Notes: a model not told the origin generated them from the sequence alone. A stretch of 64,000 nt of DNA from Streptomyces sp. NBC_01689 (GCF_036250675.1 NZ_CP109592.1:2046001-2110000); one strand, 5' to 3'; shown: positions 43,168 through 52,590, counted from the stretch's first letter. Program-made: numbers and translations.

Positions 43168-44223
43168 ATGTGCGACTCCACCCGCGCCTCCGTGCCCGAC
43201 GCGGCGCGCACCGCCCCGCGTCCCGCGCCCGGGAGCGCGTCCGACCCGATCGGGCTCGCCCCGGTCGACGAGGTCAGGATCACGGTCCTGATGGACAACA
43301 CCTACGACGCGCTGCTCGTCGGCGACAGCCGGACGCGCAGGGTCGGTTTCGGTCCCGCGGCCGTACCCGCGGGACAGTTCGAGTCCGGCCGGACGTCCGT
43401 CGGCCTGCTGGCCGAGCACGGCTTCTCCGCCCTGGTGACCGTCCGGCGCGCCGGACGCACAACGACCCTGCTCTTCGACGCCGGGCTCTCACCCGGCGGT
43501 ACGGTGGACAACGCGAAACGGCTCGGAGTCGATCTGACCGCCCTGCAGGGCGTCGTCCTGAGTCACGGCCACTTCGACCACGCGGGTGGTCTGAGCGGAC
43601 TGGCCGCCGAACTGGGCAGCCGCCGGATGCCGATGACCGTGCACCCCGCCGTGTGGACCACGCGCCGCATCAAGGCGCCGGGGGACGTCTTCGAGATGCC
43701 CACCCTCAGCAAGAGGGCCCTGAACGCCGAGGGGTTCGAGGTCGTCGAGCGGCGCCACCCCTCCCTCCTCGTCGACGGGAGCGTGCTGATCACCGGTGAG
43801 GTCGACCGCACCACCGACTTCGAGCACGGCATGCCGGCCTCGCACCAGGCGCGCGACGGCAAGCGCTGGAGGCACGATCCCCTCGTCATCGACGACCAGG
43901 CCCTGGTGATGCACCTGAGAGGACAGGGTCTGGTGGTGCTGACCGGCTGCGGCCACGCGGGCGCCGTCAACATCGTGCGCCACGCGCGGCGCCTCACCGG
44001 CGTGGACACGGTGCACGCACTGCTCGGCGGCCTCCACCTGAGCGGGCCCGCCTTCGAACCCGTCATCGGCCCCACCGTCGCCGCGCTCGGCGCGCTGGCC
44101 CCGAAGCTGGTGGCTCCCGGGCACTGCACCGGCTGGCGCGCGCAACACGCCCTCGCGGCCGCCCTGCCGGACGCCTGGGTCCCCAGCAGCAGCGGCACCA
44201 CGCACCTCCTCGCGGCCGTCTGA
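43168..44223 (+). CDS. Metallo-beta-lactamase-fold hydrolase (dihydropterin-synthase-like)
   Basis: The 351-residue protein has a hydrophilic N-terminus and an MBL core with HxHxDH in SHGHFDHAGG, then TGCGHAGAVNIV, GGLHLSG and PGHCTGWRA. This spacing fits the MJ0301-type subgroup annotated as 7,8-dihydropterin-6-yl-methyl-beta-D-ribofuranosylaminobenzene phosphate synthases, though most bacterial members have no proven role. Both metal sites appear complete. The start lacks a strong ribosome site, so an internal start is possible. Confidence 0.88.
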   Translation: MCDSTRASVPDAARTAPRPAPGSASDPIGLAPVDEVRITVLMDNTYDALLVGDSRTRRVGFGPAAVPAGQFESGRTSVGLLAEHGFSALVTVRRAGRTTTLLFDAGLSPGGTVDNAKRLGVDLTALQGVVLSHGHFDHAGGLSGLAAELGSRRMPMTVHPAVWTTRRIKAPGDVFEMPTLSKRALNAEGFEVVERRHPSLLVDGSVLITGEVDRTTDFEHGMPASHQARDGKRWRHDPLVIDDQALVMHLRGQGLVVLTGCGHAGAVNIVRHARRLTGVDTVHALLGGLHLSGPAFEPVIGPTVAALGALAPKLVAPGHCTGWRAQHALAAALPDAWVPSSSGTTHLLAAV

Positions 44224-44346
44224 CACCTGCGCGCCGGGCCGTCCCCGCGCGGCCGCCGGCGTGCGGACCGACCGGCCCCGGGGGACTCTCCCGAGAACAA
44301 CACCAGGGTAGGAAGCGGCACTTGACTCGGAGCGACCGCCCTCGTC

Positions 44347-45369
44347 TCACCCGGCCGGTGATCCCCCTTCGGGGTCTCCGTCCTCCCCGCGGGCCGTCCG
44401 CAGCCACTCGTCGGCGGAGAGCGCGAGGAGCCGTCGTACGGCCCCGGCGTCGGGCAACGTTCCGTGGTCGCCGGTCACCCTGAGGGCGGAGACCGCCGTG
44501 ATGTGGCCGAGGCGCAGCGCGCCCGTCAGGGTCTCGTCGTGGAGCAGCCCGGCCAGGAACCCCGCGGCGAACGCGTCGCCCGCGCCGACCGCTTCGACCA
44601 CCGGCGTGCGCAGCGCCGGTACCACGACGGCGCCGGCCTCCCGGGAGAAAGCGGTGGCGAAGTCGCCGCCGTCCTTGACCACGACGATCCGCGGCTGCGG
44701 CAGCAACTCCCGTACGCCGTCTGCCGTGAGGCCGGCGCCCCACAGGTCCTGGGCCTCGTCCAGGCCGACGAACACGATGTCCGCGCGGTCCGCCAGGTCC
44801 CGCAGCACGGAGGGCGCGGTCCCGTCGTGCCACAGCGCGGGGCGGTGGTTGACGTCGAAGCTGACGGCGTACGGCCGTTCGCCGGGCGGCTTGCCGAGCG
44901 CGTGGCGCACCAGGTCCCGGCAGGACGGGGACAGCGCCGGGGTGATCCCGCTGACGTGCAGGAGGGACGCGGCGCGCACGGGTGCGGTGTCCAGCAGGCC
45001 GGGATCGAGGGCCGAGGCCGCGGACCCGGAACGGTAGTAATGGACGCGGGTCCCGTCGGGACGGGGGGACTTGAGGAGGAGCCCGGTGGGGCGGGCCGGG
45101 TCGGTGCGGACGTGGGTGACGTCGACTCCGGCGGCGGCGACGGTGGCCCGTACCCGCCGGCCGGGCGCGTCGTCACCGAGGGCGGAGAGCCACGCCACCG
45201 GAACGCCGTGGTCGGCGAGGTACATCGCGACGTTGGACTCGGCGCCCGCCACCGACAGGCGCAGGTGCTCGGCGTCCTCCAACGGGCCGACCGGGTCGGG
45301 GGCCAGGGCCGCCATCGTCTCCCCGACGCAGACGACGGGTCCGGGGTCGGGCCGCCACGGCATGGTCAT
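44347..45369 (-). CDS. PfkB-family 2-keto-3-deoxy-sugar-acid kinase
   Basis: ATG 45369 overlaps the lactonase stop (ATGA). The 340-residue ribokinase-fold enzyme shows the N-terminal motif AGAESNVAMYLADHG and C-terminal VGAGDAFAAGF with the catalytic Asp near residue 263. It resembles 2-keto-3-deoxygluconate kinases (KdgK). In this operon it should phosphorylate 2-keto-3-deoxygalactonate, the step done in E. coli by the unrelated DgoK. It is the last gene of the galactoside operon. Confidence 0.9.
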   Translation of the reverse strand: MTMPWRPDPGPVVCVGETMAALAPDPVGPLEDAEHLRLSVAGAESNVAMYLADHGVPVAWLSALGDDAPGRRVRATVAAAGVDVTHVRTDPARPTGLLLKSPRPDGTRVHYYRSGSAASALDPGLLDTAPVRAASLLHVSGITPALSPSCRDLVRHALGKPPGERPYAVSFDVNHRPALWHDGTAPSVLRDLADRADIVFVGLDEAQDLWGAGLTADGVRELLPQPRIVVVKDGGDFATAFSREAGAVVVPALRTPVVEAVGAGDAFAAGFLAGLLHDETLTGALRLGHITAVSALRVTGDHGTLPDAGAVRRLLALSADEWLRTARGEDGDPEGGSPAG

Positions 45370-46256
45370 GCGGGCCCTCCCGCGGGGACCGGAGCGGCGG
45401 CGTGGAGTCGGAACGCGGGCGTCGGCGGGCCCGGCACGTCCACGCGTACGGAGAAGACGGCGCCGTCCCCGGGACGCGGATCGGTGAGGCCCACGCGGGC
45501 GGTGGTGACGTGCAGGACGTCGTGCTCCAGGCACACTCCTGCGGGCTGCCTCGCGGGCAGGGCCAGGACGCGGTCGGGGGTGCCGTCGGCGAGGAAGCGG
45601 CGTACGGTGCCGGTCCCCCAGACCGCGGTCCACAGGGCGCCCTCGGCGTCGACGGTCATGCCGTCCGGGCTGCCGTCGTCCACCGTGGCGAAGACCTCGG
45701 GTGTGCCGAGAGCGCCGGTGTCCGGGTCGACCGGGTGGCGGCGGATCACGCCCCGGGCGCTGTCGGCGAGGTACATGACCGTGCCGTCCGGGGTGAAGGC
45801 GGGCCCGTTCGGGACGGTGATGCCGTCCAGGACCCGGACCACGGTGCCGTCGTGGTCGACCCGGTACAGCGAGCCGGCGTTCTCGTCCGCGTCGTAGCCC
45901 ATGCTGCCCGCCCAGAAACGGCCGGCGGGGTCGGCGACGGCGTCGTTCATCCGCGTCCGGACCGCCGCGCCGTCCTCGGGCCGGTCCAGCCAGGTGACCC
46001 GGCCGCCGGGCGTCAGCAGGCAGACGCCGGTGTCCGCGGCGGCGATCCAGGTACCGGGGCGCCCGGTCACCGGCGCCACCGCGCCCACCGGGAAGGGGAG
46101 TCGGGCGAGCGGTTCCAGGGCTCGGGCCGGGTCCGCCGGAGCCCTCAGGAGGCGGCCGGCGAGGAGGTCGACGAGGACGACCTCCTCCCCCGTCCAGCGG
46201 ATGCCTTCGCCGAGTTCCAGCCGGTCGGGACGGGCGACGGGTGCGGGTGTGTTCAT
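45366..46256 (-). CDS. SMP-30/gluconolactonase-family sugar lactonase
   Basis: The 296-residue six-bladed propeller has the metal ligands of SMP-30 lactonases: Glu in LGEGIRW, Asn in RMNDAVADPAGRFWAG, Asn in VPNGPAF and Asp in SPDGMTVD. It starts at 46256, overlapping the aldolase stop, and ends overlapping the kinase start. In context it hydrolyses D-galactono-lactone, made by the dehydrogenase, to D-galactonate. Confidence 0.9.
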   Translation of the reverse strand: MNTPAPVARPDRLELGEGIRWTGEEVVLVDLLAGRLLRAPADPARALEPLARLPFPVGAVAPVTGRPGTWIAAADTGVCLLTPGGRVTWLDRPEDGAAVRTRMNDAVADPAGRFWAGSMGYDADENAGSLYRVDHDGTVVRVLDGITVPNGPAFTPDGTVMYLADSARGVIRRHPVDPDTGALGTPEVFATVDDGSPDGMTVDAEGALWTAVWGTGTVRRFLADGTPDRVLALPARQPAGVCLEHDVLHVTTARVGLTDPRPGDGAVFSVRVDVPGPPTPAFRLHAAAPVPAGGPA

Positions 46257-46885
46257 CGTCCGGTCTCCTCCGCCATGACGCGGAAGGCGCGGGCCCGGTC
46301 GCGGAGCGCCGTCAGGCTGCCGCCGTCCGCGGCGTCGCCGACCAGGGGGGAGCCGACGCCGACGGCCGTGGCCCCGGCGGTGAGACAGGCGTGGGCGGCG
46401 GCCTCGTCGATCCCGCCGACGGGGACGAACGGCGCGTCGGGGAAGGGACCGCGCAGCGCCTTGAGGTAGTCCGCTCCGCCGAAGGGCGCGGCGGGGAAGA
46501 GTTTCAGCGCCTCGGCGCCCAGCGCGCGGGCGGCGATCACGTCGGTCGGGGTCAGCACCCCGGCGAGGACGGGCAGGCCGAGGTCCCGGGAGGCGCGGAC
46601 GCCGTCGCCTAGGCCGGGTGTCACCACGAAGGCGGCTCCCGCCCGGTGTGCGGCGTGGGCGTCGTCGGCGCTCAGGACCGTCCCGGCGCCCAGGAGGGCG
46701 TCGGGCCCGAGTGCGTGCCGGGCGCGCTCGATGACGGTGAGGGCGTCCGCTCCGCTCAGGGACACCTCGATGAGGTCGACGCCCTCCTCGGCGAGGGCCA
46801 GTACCGTGCGCAGCGCTGCGTCCGGGTCGCCTCCGCGCACGATGGCCAGCAGTCGACGGGCGGCCAGGGCGGCTTGCAGGTCCAC
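46253..46885 (-). CDS. KDPG/KDPGal-type aldolase
   Basis: The 210-residue class I aldolase starts at GTG 46885 with GAGGAG upstream. Signature residues are visible: LLAIVRGGDP, Glu in LIEVSLS, GAGTVLS, and the Schiff-base Lys in LKLFPAAPFGG near residue 127, then FVPVGGI. It splits 2-keto-3-deoxy-6-phosphogalactonate (or -gluconate) to pyruvate and glyceraldehyde-3-phosphate, the last step of the pathway. It is flanked by mutarotase and lactonase genes. Confidence 0.93.
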   Translation of the reverse strand: MDLQAALAARRLLAIVRGGDPDAALRTVLALAEEGVDLIEVSLSGADALTVIERARHALGPDALLGAGTVLSADDAHAAHRAGAAFVVTPGLGDGVRASRDLGLPVLAGVLTPTDVIAARALGAEALKLFPAAPFGGADYLKALRGPFPDAPFVPVGGIDEAAAHACLTAGATAVGVGSPLVGDAADGGSLTALRDRARAFRVMAEETGR

Positions 46886-46916
46886 GGTGGAGAACTCCTC
46901 TTCTCTGCGGGGGGGG

Positions 46917-47735
46917 TCAGGGGCAGCGGCAGGTGGTGCCGAGGGTGAGGCGCCAGCGCACCTCGCCGGAGGCGGGGACGCGGGCCGCGTCGTCCGGTCC
47001 CGCCTCGGCGAGGTCGAAGACGCGGCCGAGCATCGGCTCGACGCCGTTGCTGCGGTAGGGGGCGTGCGCGGGGAAACCGCCGAGGTTGCGCCACAGGGCG
47101 ACGGACATCGGCTGTTCCCCGGCGGTCAGGGCGAGATGGAGCCGGTCGGGCCCGTCGTGGACGCAGATCTGCCCGGCGTCGACGACGGCTCCCACGGCGG
47201 TGCCGTCGTCGGGGCCGATCCGCTGGAGCGGCACTCCGCACGGGTCGGGCCAGGTACCGGTGATCCACGGTGCGCCGTCCGGCCAGGGACGGTCGACCAG
47301 CGCGGCGGCCTCCGGGAACAGCCGGGTGGACGCCCCGTCGGGCAGGTGCAGTCCGGCGGCGGGTGACAGGTCGAGCAGGGCGTGCGCGGCCCAGACGAAG
47401 CGGTAGCCCGGCTCGGCGGTGAGGACGTAGTCGGCCTCGGCACCGCCGGGGGTCGCGCGGATCGTACGGCGGAGGGCGAAGTCGGCGCCCTGCACCGAGT
47501 CGGTGGCGCCCTCCCGGGTCCAGGGCCGGGACCAGACGTCCCCGTGGTCCGGGGTGCCGCGGACGGTGGGGAAGCACTCCTCCAGACCGCCCGCGTCCAC
47601 GAACTCCGCGCCGGGCCCCGCCTGTTGGCGCGCGGGGTCGGGGCGGTGCCAGAGCCATTCGCGGCCGGGTGACGCGAGGGAGGTCCAACGGCCGCCGTGG
47701 AGCGGGTCGGTGACGATGTCCAGGGGCATGCTCAC
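46917..47735 (-). CDS. Aldose 1-epimerase-like mutarotase
   Basis: The 272-residue protein starts at GTG 47735, overlapping the dehydratase stop by GTGA. It is a beta-sandwich of the galactose-mutarotase superfamily, shorter than classical GalM (about 340), with WLWHRPD, GGLEECFPTV and RNLGGFPAHAPYRSNGVEPM segments. Catalytic residues cannot be assigned with certainty. In the operon it would supply the anomer of galactose needed by the dehydrogenase. Confidence 0.8.
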   Translation of the reverse strand: MSMPLDIVTDPLHGGRWTSLASPGREWLWHRPDPARQQAGPGAEFVDAGGLEECFPTVRGTPDHGDVWSRPWTREGATDSVQGADFALRRTIRATPGGAEADYVLTAEPGYRFVWAAHALLDLSPAAGLHLPDGASTRLFPEAAALVDRPWPDGAPWITGTWPDPCGVPLQRIGPDDGTAVGAVVDAGQICVHDGPDRLHLALTAGEQPMSVALWRNLGGFPAHAPYRSNGVEPMLGRVFDLAEAGPDDAARVPASGEVRWRLTLGTTCRCP

Positions 47736-48877
47736 CACTCCGCGAAGGAGCCGTCGGGGTGCCGCCAGACCGGGTTGCGCCAGGCGTGGCCGGCGCGGTC
47801 GGCGGCCCGGACGGCCGCCTCGTCGACGGTGACGCCGAGGCCCGGTGCGTCCACGCGGGACGCGTGCCCGTCGACGAACCGGAAGGGTTCGGGGTCGACC
47901 ACGTAGGAGAGCAGGTCGGCGTCCTTGTTGTAGTGGATGCCCCTGCTCTGCTCCTGGATGAGGAAGTTGGGGGTGGCGAAGGCGACCTGGAGGCTGGCGG
48001 CGAGGGCGATCGGGCCGAGGGGGCAGTGCGGCGCGAGGTGCGCGCCGTAGGTCTCGGCGAGGGAGGCGATGCGGTGAACCTCGGAGATGCCGCCGGCGTG
48101 CGAGAGGTCGGGCTGGGCGACGGCGACCCCGGCAGTGAGCGGGGTGAGGAACTCGGCCCGGGAGTAGAGGCGTTCGCCGGTGGCCAGGGGCACCGGGCTC
48201 GCCTCGACGAGCCGGGGCAGCAGGTGGTTCTGTTCGGGGACGACGGGTTCCTCGACGAACAGCGGGTGCAGGGGCGCGAGTTCGTTGAGGACGCGGCGGG
48301 CGTTGGCGGCAGTGAAACGGCCGTGGAAGTCGACGGCGACGTCCCGGTCGGGCCCGAGGACGTCACGGGCCGCCGCCACCCGGGCGACGACGGCCGCGGT
48401 CTCGGCCATGGTGGCGGCCGGTCCGACCCGTCCGGCGCCGTTCATCTTGACGGCGGTGAAGCCCGCCTCCACCTGTTCGGTGATCTGTTCGGTGAGTTCG
48501 GCGGGTTCGTCACCGCCGACCCAGGCGTAGACCCGGACCCGGTCGCGCACGGGCCCGCCGAGCAGGGCGTGCACGGGCGCGCCGTAGGTCTTGCCCGCGA
48601 TGTCCCACAGCGCCTGGTCGAGTCCGGCGACGGCGCTGGACAGGACCGGGCCGCCCCGGTAGAAGCCGCCCTTGGTCAGGACCTGCCAGTGGTCCTGGAT
48701 GCGGAGCGGGTCCTGGCCGAGGAGGTATTCGGCGAGGACGTCGACGGCGGTCCGCACCAGTTCGGCGCGGCCCTCGACGACGGGTTCGCCCCAGCCGGTG
48801 ACGCCCTCGTCGGTCTCCACGCGGCAGAACAGCCAGCGCGGCGGTACGAGGAAGGTTTCGACGCGTGTGATCTTCAC
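47732..48877 (-). CDS. dgoD: D-galactonate dehydratase
   Basis: The 381-residue enolase-superfamily enzyme closely matches E. coli DgoD as I recall it, from MKITRVETFLVPPRWLF to the end WRNPVWRHPDGSFAEW. The metal and acid/base residues are in place: Asp and His in DFHGRF near residue 184, Glu in VEEPVVPEQ, Glu in ATGERLYS and His in PHCPLGPIALAA near 284. IHYNKDADLL is also typical. It converts D-galactonate to 2-keto-3-deoxygalactonate. It starts at ATG 48877, overlapping the regulator stop. Confidence 0.93.
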   Translation of the reverse strand: MKITRVETFLVPPRWLFCRVETDEGVTGWGEPVVEGRAELVRTAVDVLAEYLLGQDPLRIQDHWQVLTKGGFYRGGPVLSSAVAGLDQALWDIAGKTYGAPVHALLGGPVRDRVRVYAWVGGDEPAELTEQITEQVEAGFTAVKMNGAGRVGPAATMAETAAVVARVAAARDVLGPDRDVAVDFHGRFTAANARRVLNELAPLHPLFVEEPVVPEQNHLLPRLVEASPVPLATGERLYSRAEFLTPLTAGVAVAQPDLSHAGGISEVHRIASLAETYGAHLAPHCPLGPIALAASLQVAFATPNFLIQEQSRGIHYNKDADLLSYVVDPEPFRFVDGHASRVDAPGLGVTVDEAAVRAADRAGHAWRNPVWRHPDGSFAEW

Positions 48878-49614
48878 CGGGCACCGGTGCCTTTCGGTTC
48901 GTCGTCGGGTCCGCCGATCCGGTCCAGGTCGCGTCCGGCCTGGTCGAGCAGGGCGCGCATGGCCGCCTCGGCGGCCAGCGGGTCCCGGTCGCGTACGGCG
49001 TCCAGGACGGCGCGGTGGGCGGGTACGGGGTCCTCGCTGTGCGGGGCGCTGTGCACGATGCGGTCGCGGTGGGCGAGTCCCGACTCGATCACCACCTCCA
49101 TGCGCTCCAGGAGTTCGTTGTGGGTGGCGGCGAGCAGGGCTCGGTGGAAGGCGAGGTCGGACTCGACCGCGTGGGCGGCTCCGGTGCCGTCCTCCCCCAT
49201 CGCGGTCAGGGCGTCCTCCAGGGCGGCGAGGTCGGCGTCGGTGCGGCGTTCGGCGGCCAGCCGGACGGCGGCCGGTTCGACGATGGCACGGACCTCGGCG
49301 AGGTTGCGCAGCAGGCCGAGGTCGGCCTCCGCGGAGCCGGCGCCCTGGATCTGCCAGCGCAGCACGTCGGCGTCGAGCAGGTTCCAGTCGGAGCGGGCGC
49401 GCACGAACGTGCCGCGTTTCTGGCGGGCGTCGACCATGCCCTTGGCGGCGAGGACCTTGAGGGACTCACGCAGCGCGGTGAGGCTGACGTCCAGCTCACG
49501 CTGCAGCGCCACGAGGTCGAGCGTGGCCCCCTCGGGGATCTCGCCGCCGAGGATGCGGCGGGCGAGGAACTCCACGGTCTGACCGTGCACGCCGCGGCGG
49601 GCGTAGGGCGTCAT
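48874..49614 (-). CDS. GntR/FCD regulator, DgoR-like
   Basis: The 246-residue protein has a FadR-type winged helix (LALQRELDVSLTALRESLKV-like region, AAKGMVDARQKRGTFVRAR) and an FCD effector domain (metal-binding His in ESDLAFHRALLAA and PAHRAVLDAVRDRD). The linker WNLLDADVLRW is typical of sugar-acid GntR regulators such as DgoR. It lies inside the operon and overlaps the dgoD start, so it most likely senses galactonate and controls its own operon. Confidence 0.9.
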   Translation of the reverse strand: MTPYARRGVHGQTVEFLARRILGGEIPEGATLDLVALQRELDVSLTALRESLKVLAAKGMVDARQKRGTFVRARSDWNLLDADVLRWQIQGAGSAEADLGLLRNLAEVRAIVEPAAVRLAAERRTDADLAALEDALTAMGEDGTGAAHAVESDLAFHRALLAATHNELLERMEVVIESGLAHRDRIVHSAPHSEDPVPAHRAVLDAVRDRDPLAAEAAMRALLDQAGRDLDRIGGPDDEPKGTGAR

Positions 49615-49645
49615 GTCGTACAGCCTTTCGATGGTCGGGGTTCGG

Positions 49646-50419
49646 TCATGCGGAGGCCTTCAGGACGCTCCAGCCGCCGTCGACGAGGAGGTGGGACCCG
49701 GTGACGTAGGAGGCGTCGTCGGAGCCGAGGAAGGCGATGGCCGCGGCCACCTCCGCGGGGGTGCCGAAGCGGCGGGCCGCGGTCTCGGCGACGCTGCGCG
49801 CACGGTCCTCGGGCGGCACCCGGTCCCAGGCCGCGGTGAGGATCGGGCCGGGCAGGACGGCGTTGACGCGGACCTCGGGCCCGTACTCGACGGCGAGCTG
49901 GCCGCACAGGGAGAGCAGAGCGCCCTTGGACGCGGCGTAGGCGGGGTGTCCGGGGATGCCCTTGTGGGCGTGGACGGACGAGGTGAGGACGACCGCACCG
50001 CCCCGGGCCCGCAGGTCGGGCAGGACGGCCCGGAACCCGAGGAAGCCCCCCGTGAGGTTGACGTCGAGCTGGCGGCGCCAGGAGTCGAGGGAGAGCTCGT
50101 GGGCGGGGCGGACGTCGACGGTGTAGGCGTTGCTGACCAGGAGGTCGACCGGTCCGAAGGAGTGGGCGGCGTCGACGACGCGGCGCCAGTCGCCCTCGTC
50201 GGCGACGTCGGTCCGTACGAAGCGGGCCCGGCCGCCCTCTCGGGTGATCCGTTCCGCCTCGGCGCGGCCGCGCTCCTCGTCGATGTCGGCGAGCACGACG
50301 GCGGCTCCCTCCTGGGCGAGGCGGGCGGCGGTGGCGGCTCCGATGCCGGAGGCGGCCCCGGTGACCACGGCCGTGCGGCCGGTGTAGCGGGCACCGCCGC
50401 CTCGTACGGGCTGGTCCAT
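49646..50419 (-). CDS. SDR-family dehydrogenase, candidate D-galactose 1-dehydrogenase
   Basis: The 257-residue enzyme has TGAASGIG, an Asp after the second strand (VLADIDEERG) that favours NAD, Ser in TSSVHAHKG and the YAASK catalytic pair. The usual NNAG motif reads SNAYT. C-terminal GSDDASYVTGSHLLVDGGW is standard for classical SDRs. Its place between alpha-galactosidase and galactonate genes suggests it oxidises D-galactose to the lactone, the one step in the pathway with no other candidate. Family assignment is firm; substrate is inferred. Confidence 0.9.
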   Translation of the reverse strand: MDQPVRGGGARYTGRTAVVTGAASGIGAATAARLAQEGAAVVLADIDEERGRAEAERITREGGRARFVRTDVADEGDWRRVVDAAHSFGPVDLLVSNAYTVDVRPAHELSLDSWRRQLDVNLTGGFLGFRAVLPDLRARGGAVVLTSSVHAHKGIPGHPAYAASKGALLSLCGQLAVEYGPEVRVNAVLPGPILTAAWDRVPPEDRARSVAETAARRFGTPAEVAAAIAFLGSDDASYVTGSHLLVDGGWSVLKASA

Positions 50420-50484
50420 CGTGGGTCACGGCTCCTTCGGGGTCGGGCACACAGTGCGTGCCCATGGGGCGGGGTGGATCGAAC

Positions 50485-52590
50485 CTACGCCGGTGTGCGG
50501 GCCGGACGGCGGGTCAGCACGACCAGTTCGGCGTCGTGGCCGGCGGTCCAGGCGAACGGCAGCCCGTAGTGCAGGAGGTGGGCGCCGCCGTAGGTCGTAC
50601 CGGAGGCCTCGTCGTGGTAGCGGGCGTCCGGGTCGAGGCCGCGGGCGCGCAGCCGGGCGGGGCGGCCCGGCACCAGGGGGGCGCCGTCGAGGCGTCCGGT
50701 GCTGAGGGCGGCGACGACGGTCCGCCCGTCCGCGCCGTCGTACTGGACCCCGCAGGTGGCGTCGTCCGGGCTGCCGAGCAGGCGGGCCTCGCCGTGGTGG
50801 ATCACGTCGCGCACCTCCTTGTACCGGGCGATCCAGCCGGCCGCCTCGGCGCGTTGCTCCGGGGACCAGGTGCGCAGGTCGGCGCCGATGCCGAGGACAC
50901 CGCACATCGCGGTGACGAAGCGGAAGGCGAGGCTGCGCGGGCGGGGGTCGAAGACGCCGGGGGCGTCGGTGACCCAGGAGCTCATCACGTGCGGGGCGTG
51001 GGCGTGCAGGAAGCCGTACTGGATCGCGAGCCGGTCCAGGGGCGCGGTGTTGTCGCTGGGCCAGACGACGTCGGTGCGGGCGAGGGTCGTGTGGTCGACG
51101 CGGCCGCCGCCGCCCGCGCAGCCCTCGACGGTCACGTGGGGGTGGACGGTGCGCAGGTGATCGAGGACGCGCAGGTATCCGTGGACGTGTTCGGCGTCCA
51201 GGTCGAGGCGTTCCGCGGGCGTGGGGCCGGGCCGGCCGCGTTCGGTGGGCGGGCGGTTCATGTCCCACTTGAGGTAGTCGACCCGGTGGTCGGTGAGCAG
51301 CCGGTCGAGAGTGGCGATGACGAAGTCCTGGACGTCCACGCGCCCGAGGTCCAGCAGGAGCTGGTTGCGGACCAGGCGGGCGGGCCGGCCGTCGATCCGG
51401 TAGGCCCAGTCGGGGTGTTCGGCCAGCAGCCGGCTGCCGGGGCTGACGGCCTCGGGTTCGATCCACAGGCCGAAGTCCATGCCGAGCGCGCGGACGTCGT
51501 CGACGAACCGGTCGAAGCCGTCCGGGAAGGCGGCCGGGTCGGGGTACCAGTCACCGAGGCCCGCGGTGTCGTCGGCGCGGCCGGTGAACCAGCCGTCGTC
51601 GACGACGAACAGCTCGACGCCCATGTCGGCCGCGGACTTGGCGAGTTCGAGCTGTCCGGCCGCGTCGACGTCGAAGCCGGTCGCCTCCCACGAGTTGTAG
51701 AGGACCTTGCGGGGGCGGTGGAGCCGCTCTCCGGCGAGCCGGCGCTCGTAGCGGTGCCAGACGCGGGAGAGGCCGTCGAGGCCGTCCGCGCTGAACGCGC
51801 AGGCGAGGCGGGGGGTGGTGAGGGTGGTGCCGGGGGCGAGGAGGACGGCGCCCTCGTGGGGTACGCGTCCGGCGCGGACCCGGACGGCGCCGCCGGGTTC
51901 GGCCTCCGTGGTGATGTGCCAGTTTCCGGCCCACTCCAGGGCGAGGCCGTAGGCGGGGGCGTCGTCGGCGGCGAGGTCCTGGACGGCGAGCCAGGGCGCG
52001 TACGCGTGCCCGGGGGTGCCCTGGGTGCTGCCCATGGTGAACGTGCCCCGGGTGAGGGCGAGTCGGGTGTGCTGGAACTCCTGCGACCACTGTCCGGTGA
52101 GATAGGTGAGCCGGGCGCCGGAGGTCACCGGCACGTTGACGGCGCCGGAGTCGAAGCGCTCCAGGCGCAGTTCCTCCGGGCCGGTGCAGGTGTGTTCGGT
52201 CCAGCGGTGCAGGACGTCGGTGCCCGGTACGACGGCGTAGCACAGGGTGGTGCGCAGGCCGAGGAGTTCGTCGGTGAAGGTGAGCCGGAGGGTGCCGGCG
52301 CCCTGCTCGGCTCCGGTGAACTCCCAGCGGACGCCGCGTTCCTGTCCCGGGCGGCCGGCGATCAGGTCCGCGCCGGTGAAGGGCCGTTGTCCGTGCGGCA
52401 GGTACTCGGCGGGGGCGGCGTCGGCCGGGGTGACGAAGTGGGTGCGGTGCGACCAGTCGAGGGCGGAGGGTCCGTCCTCGGCGCCGTGCGGGCCCCAGGC
52501 GTCCAGTTCGGCCCAGGGGCCGTCCGGCGACAGCCGCACGGTGTAGCCGGTGTTCTCGGTGCGCAGTGTCCAGCGCTGGTACGACGTCAC
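50485..52590 (-). CDS. GH36 alpha-galactosidase, cytoplasmic
   Basis: GTG 52590 overlaps the permease stop (GTGA), giving 701 residues. There is no signal peptide. After an N-terminal beta-supersandwich the barrel shows YNSWEATGFDVD, FVVDDGWFTGR, the nucleophile Asp in DYLKWDMNR near residue 441 and the acid/base in VWPSDNTAPLDRL near 510; CAGGGGR also matches GH36. It cleaves alpha-galactosyl groups from imported raffinose-family or galactomannan fragments, releasing galactose for the oxidative pathway downstream. Confidence 0.95.
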   Translation of the reverse strand: MTSYQRWTLRTENTGYTVRLSPDGPWAELDAWGPHGAEDGPSALDWSHRTHFVTPADAAPAEYLPHGQRPFTGADLIAGRPGQERGVRWEFTGAEQGAGTLRLTFTDELLGLRTTLCYAVVPGTDVLHRWTEHTCTGPEELRLERFDSGAVNVPVTSGARLTYLTGQWSQEFQHTRLALTRGTFTMGSTQGTPGHAYAPWLAVQDLAADDAPAYGLALEWAGNWHITTEAEPGGAVRVRAGRVPHEGAVLLAPGTTLTTPRLACAFSADGLDGLSRVWHRYERRLAGERLHRPRKVLYNSWEATGFDVDAAGQLELAKSAADMGVELFVVDDGWFTGRADDTAGLGDWYPDPAAFPDGFDRFVDDVRALGMDFGLWIEPEAVSPGSRLLAEHPDWAYRIDGRPARLVRNQLLLDLGRVDVQDFVIATLDRLLTDHRVDYLKWDMNRPPTERGRPGPTPAERLDLDAEHVHGYLRVLDHLRTVHPHVTVEGCAGGGGRVDHTTLARTDVVWPSDNTAPLDRLAIQYGFLHAHAPHVMSSWVTDAPGVFDPRPRSLAFRFVTAMCGVLGIGADLRTWSPEQRAEAAGWIARYKEVRDVIHHGEARLLGSPDDATCGVQYDGADGRTVVAALSTGRLDGAPLVPGRPARLRARGLDPDARYHDEASGTTYGGAHLLHYGLPFAWTAGHDAELVVLTRRPARTPA

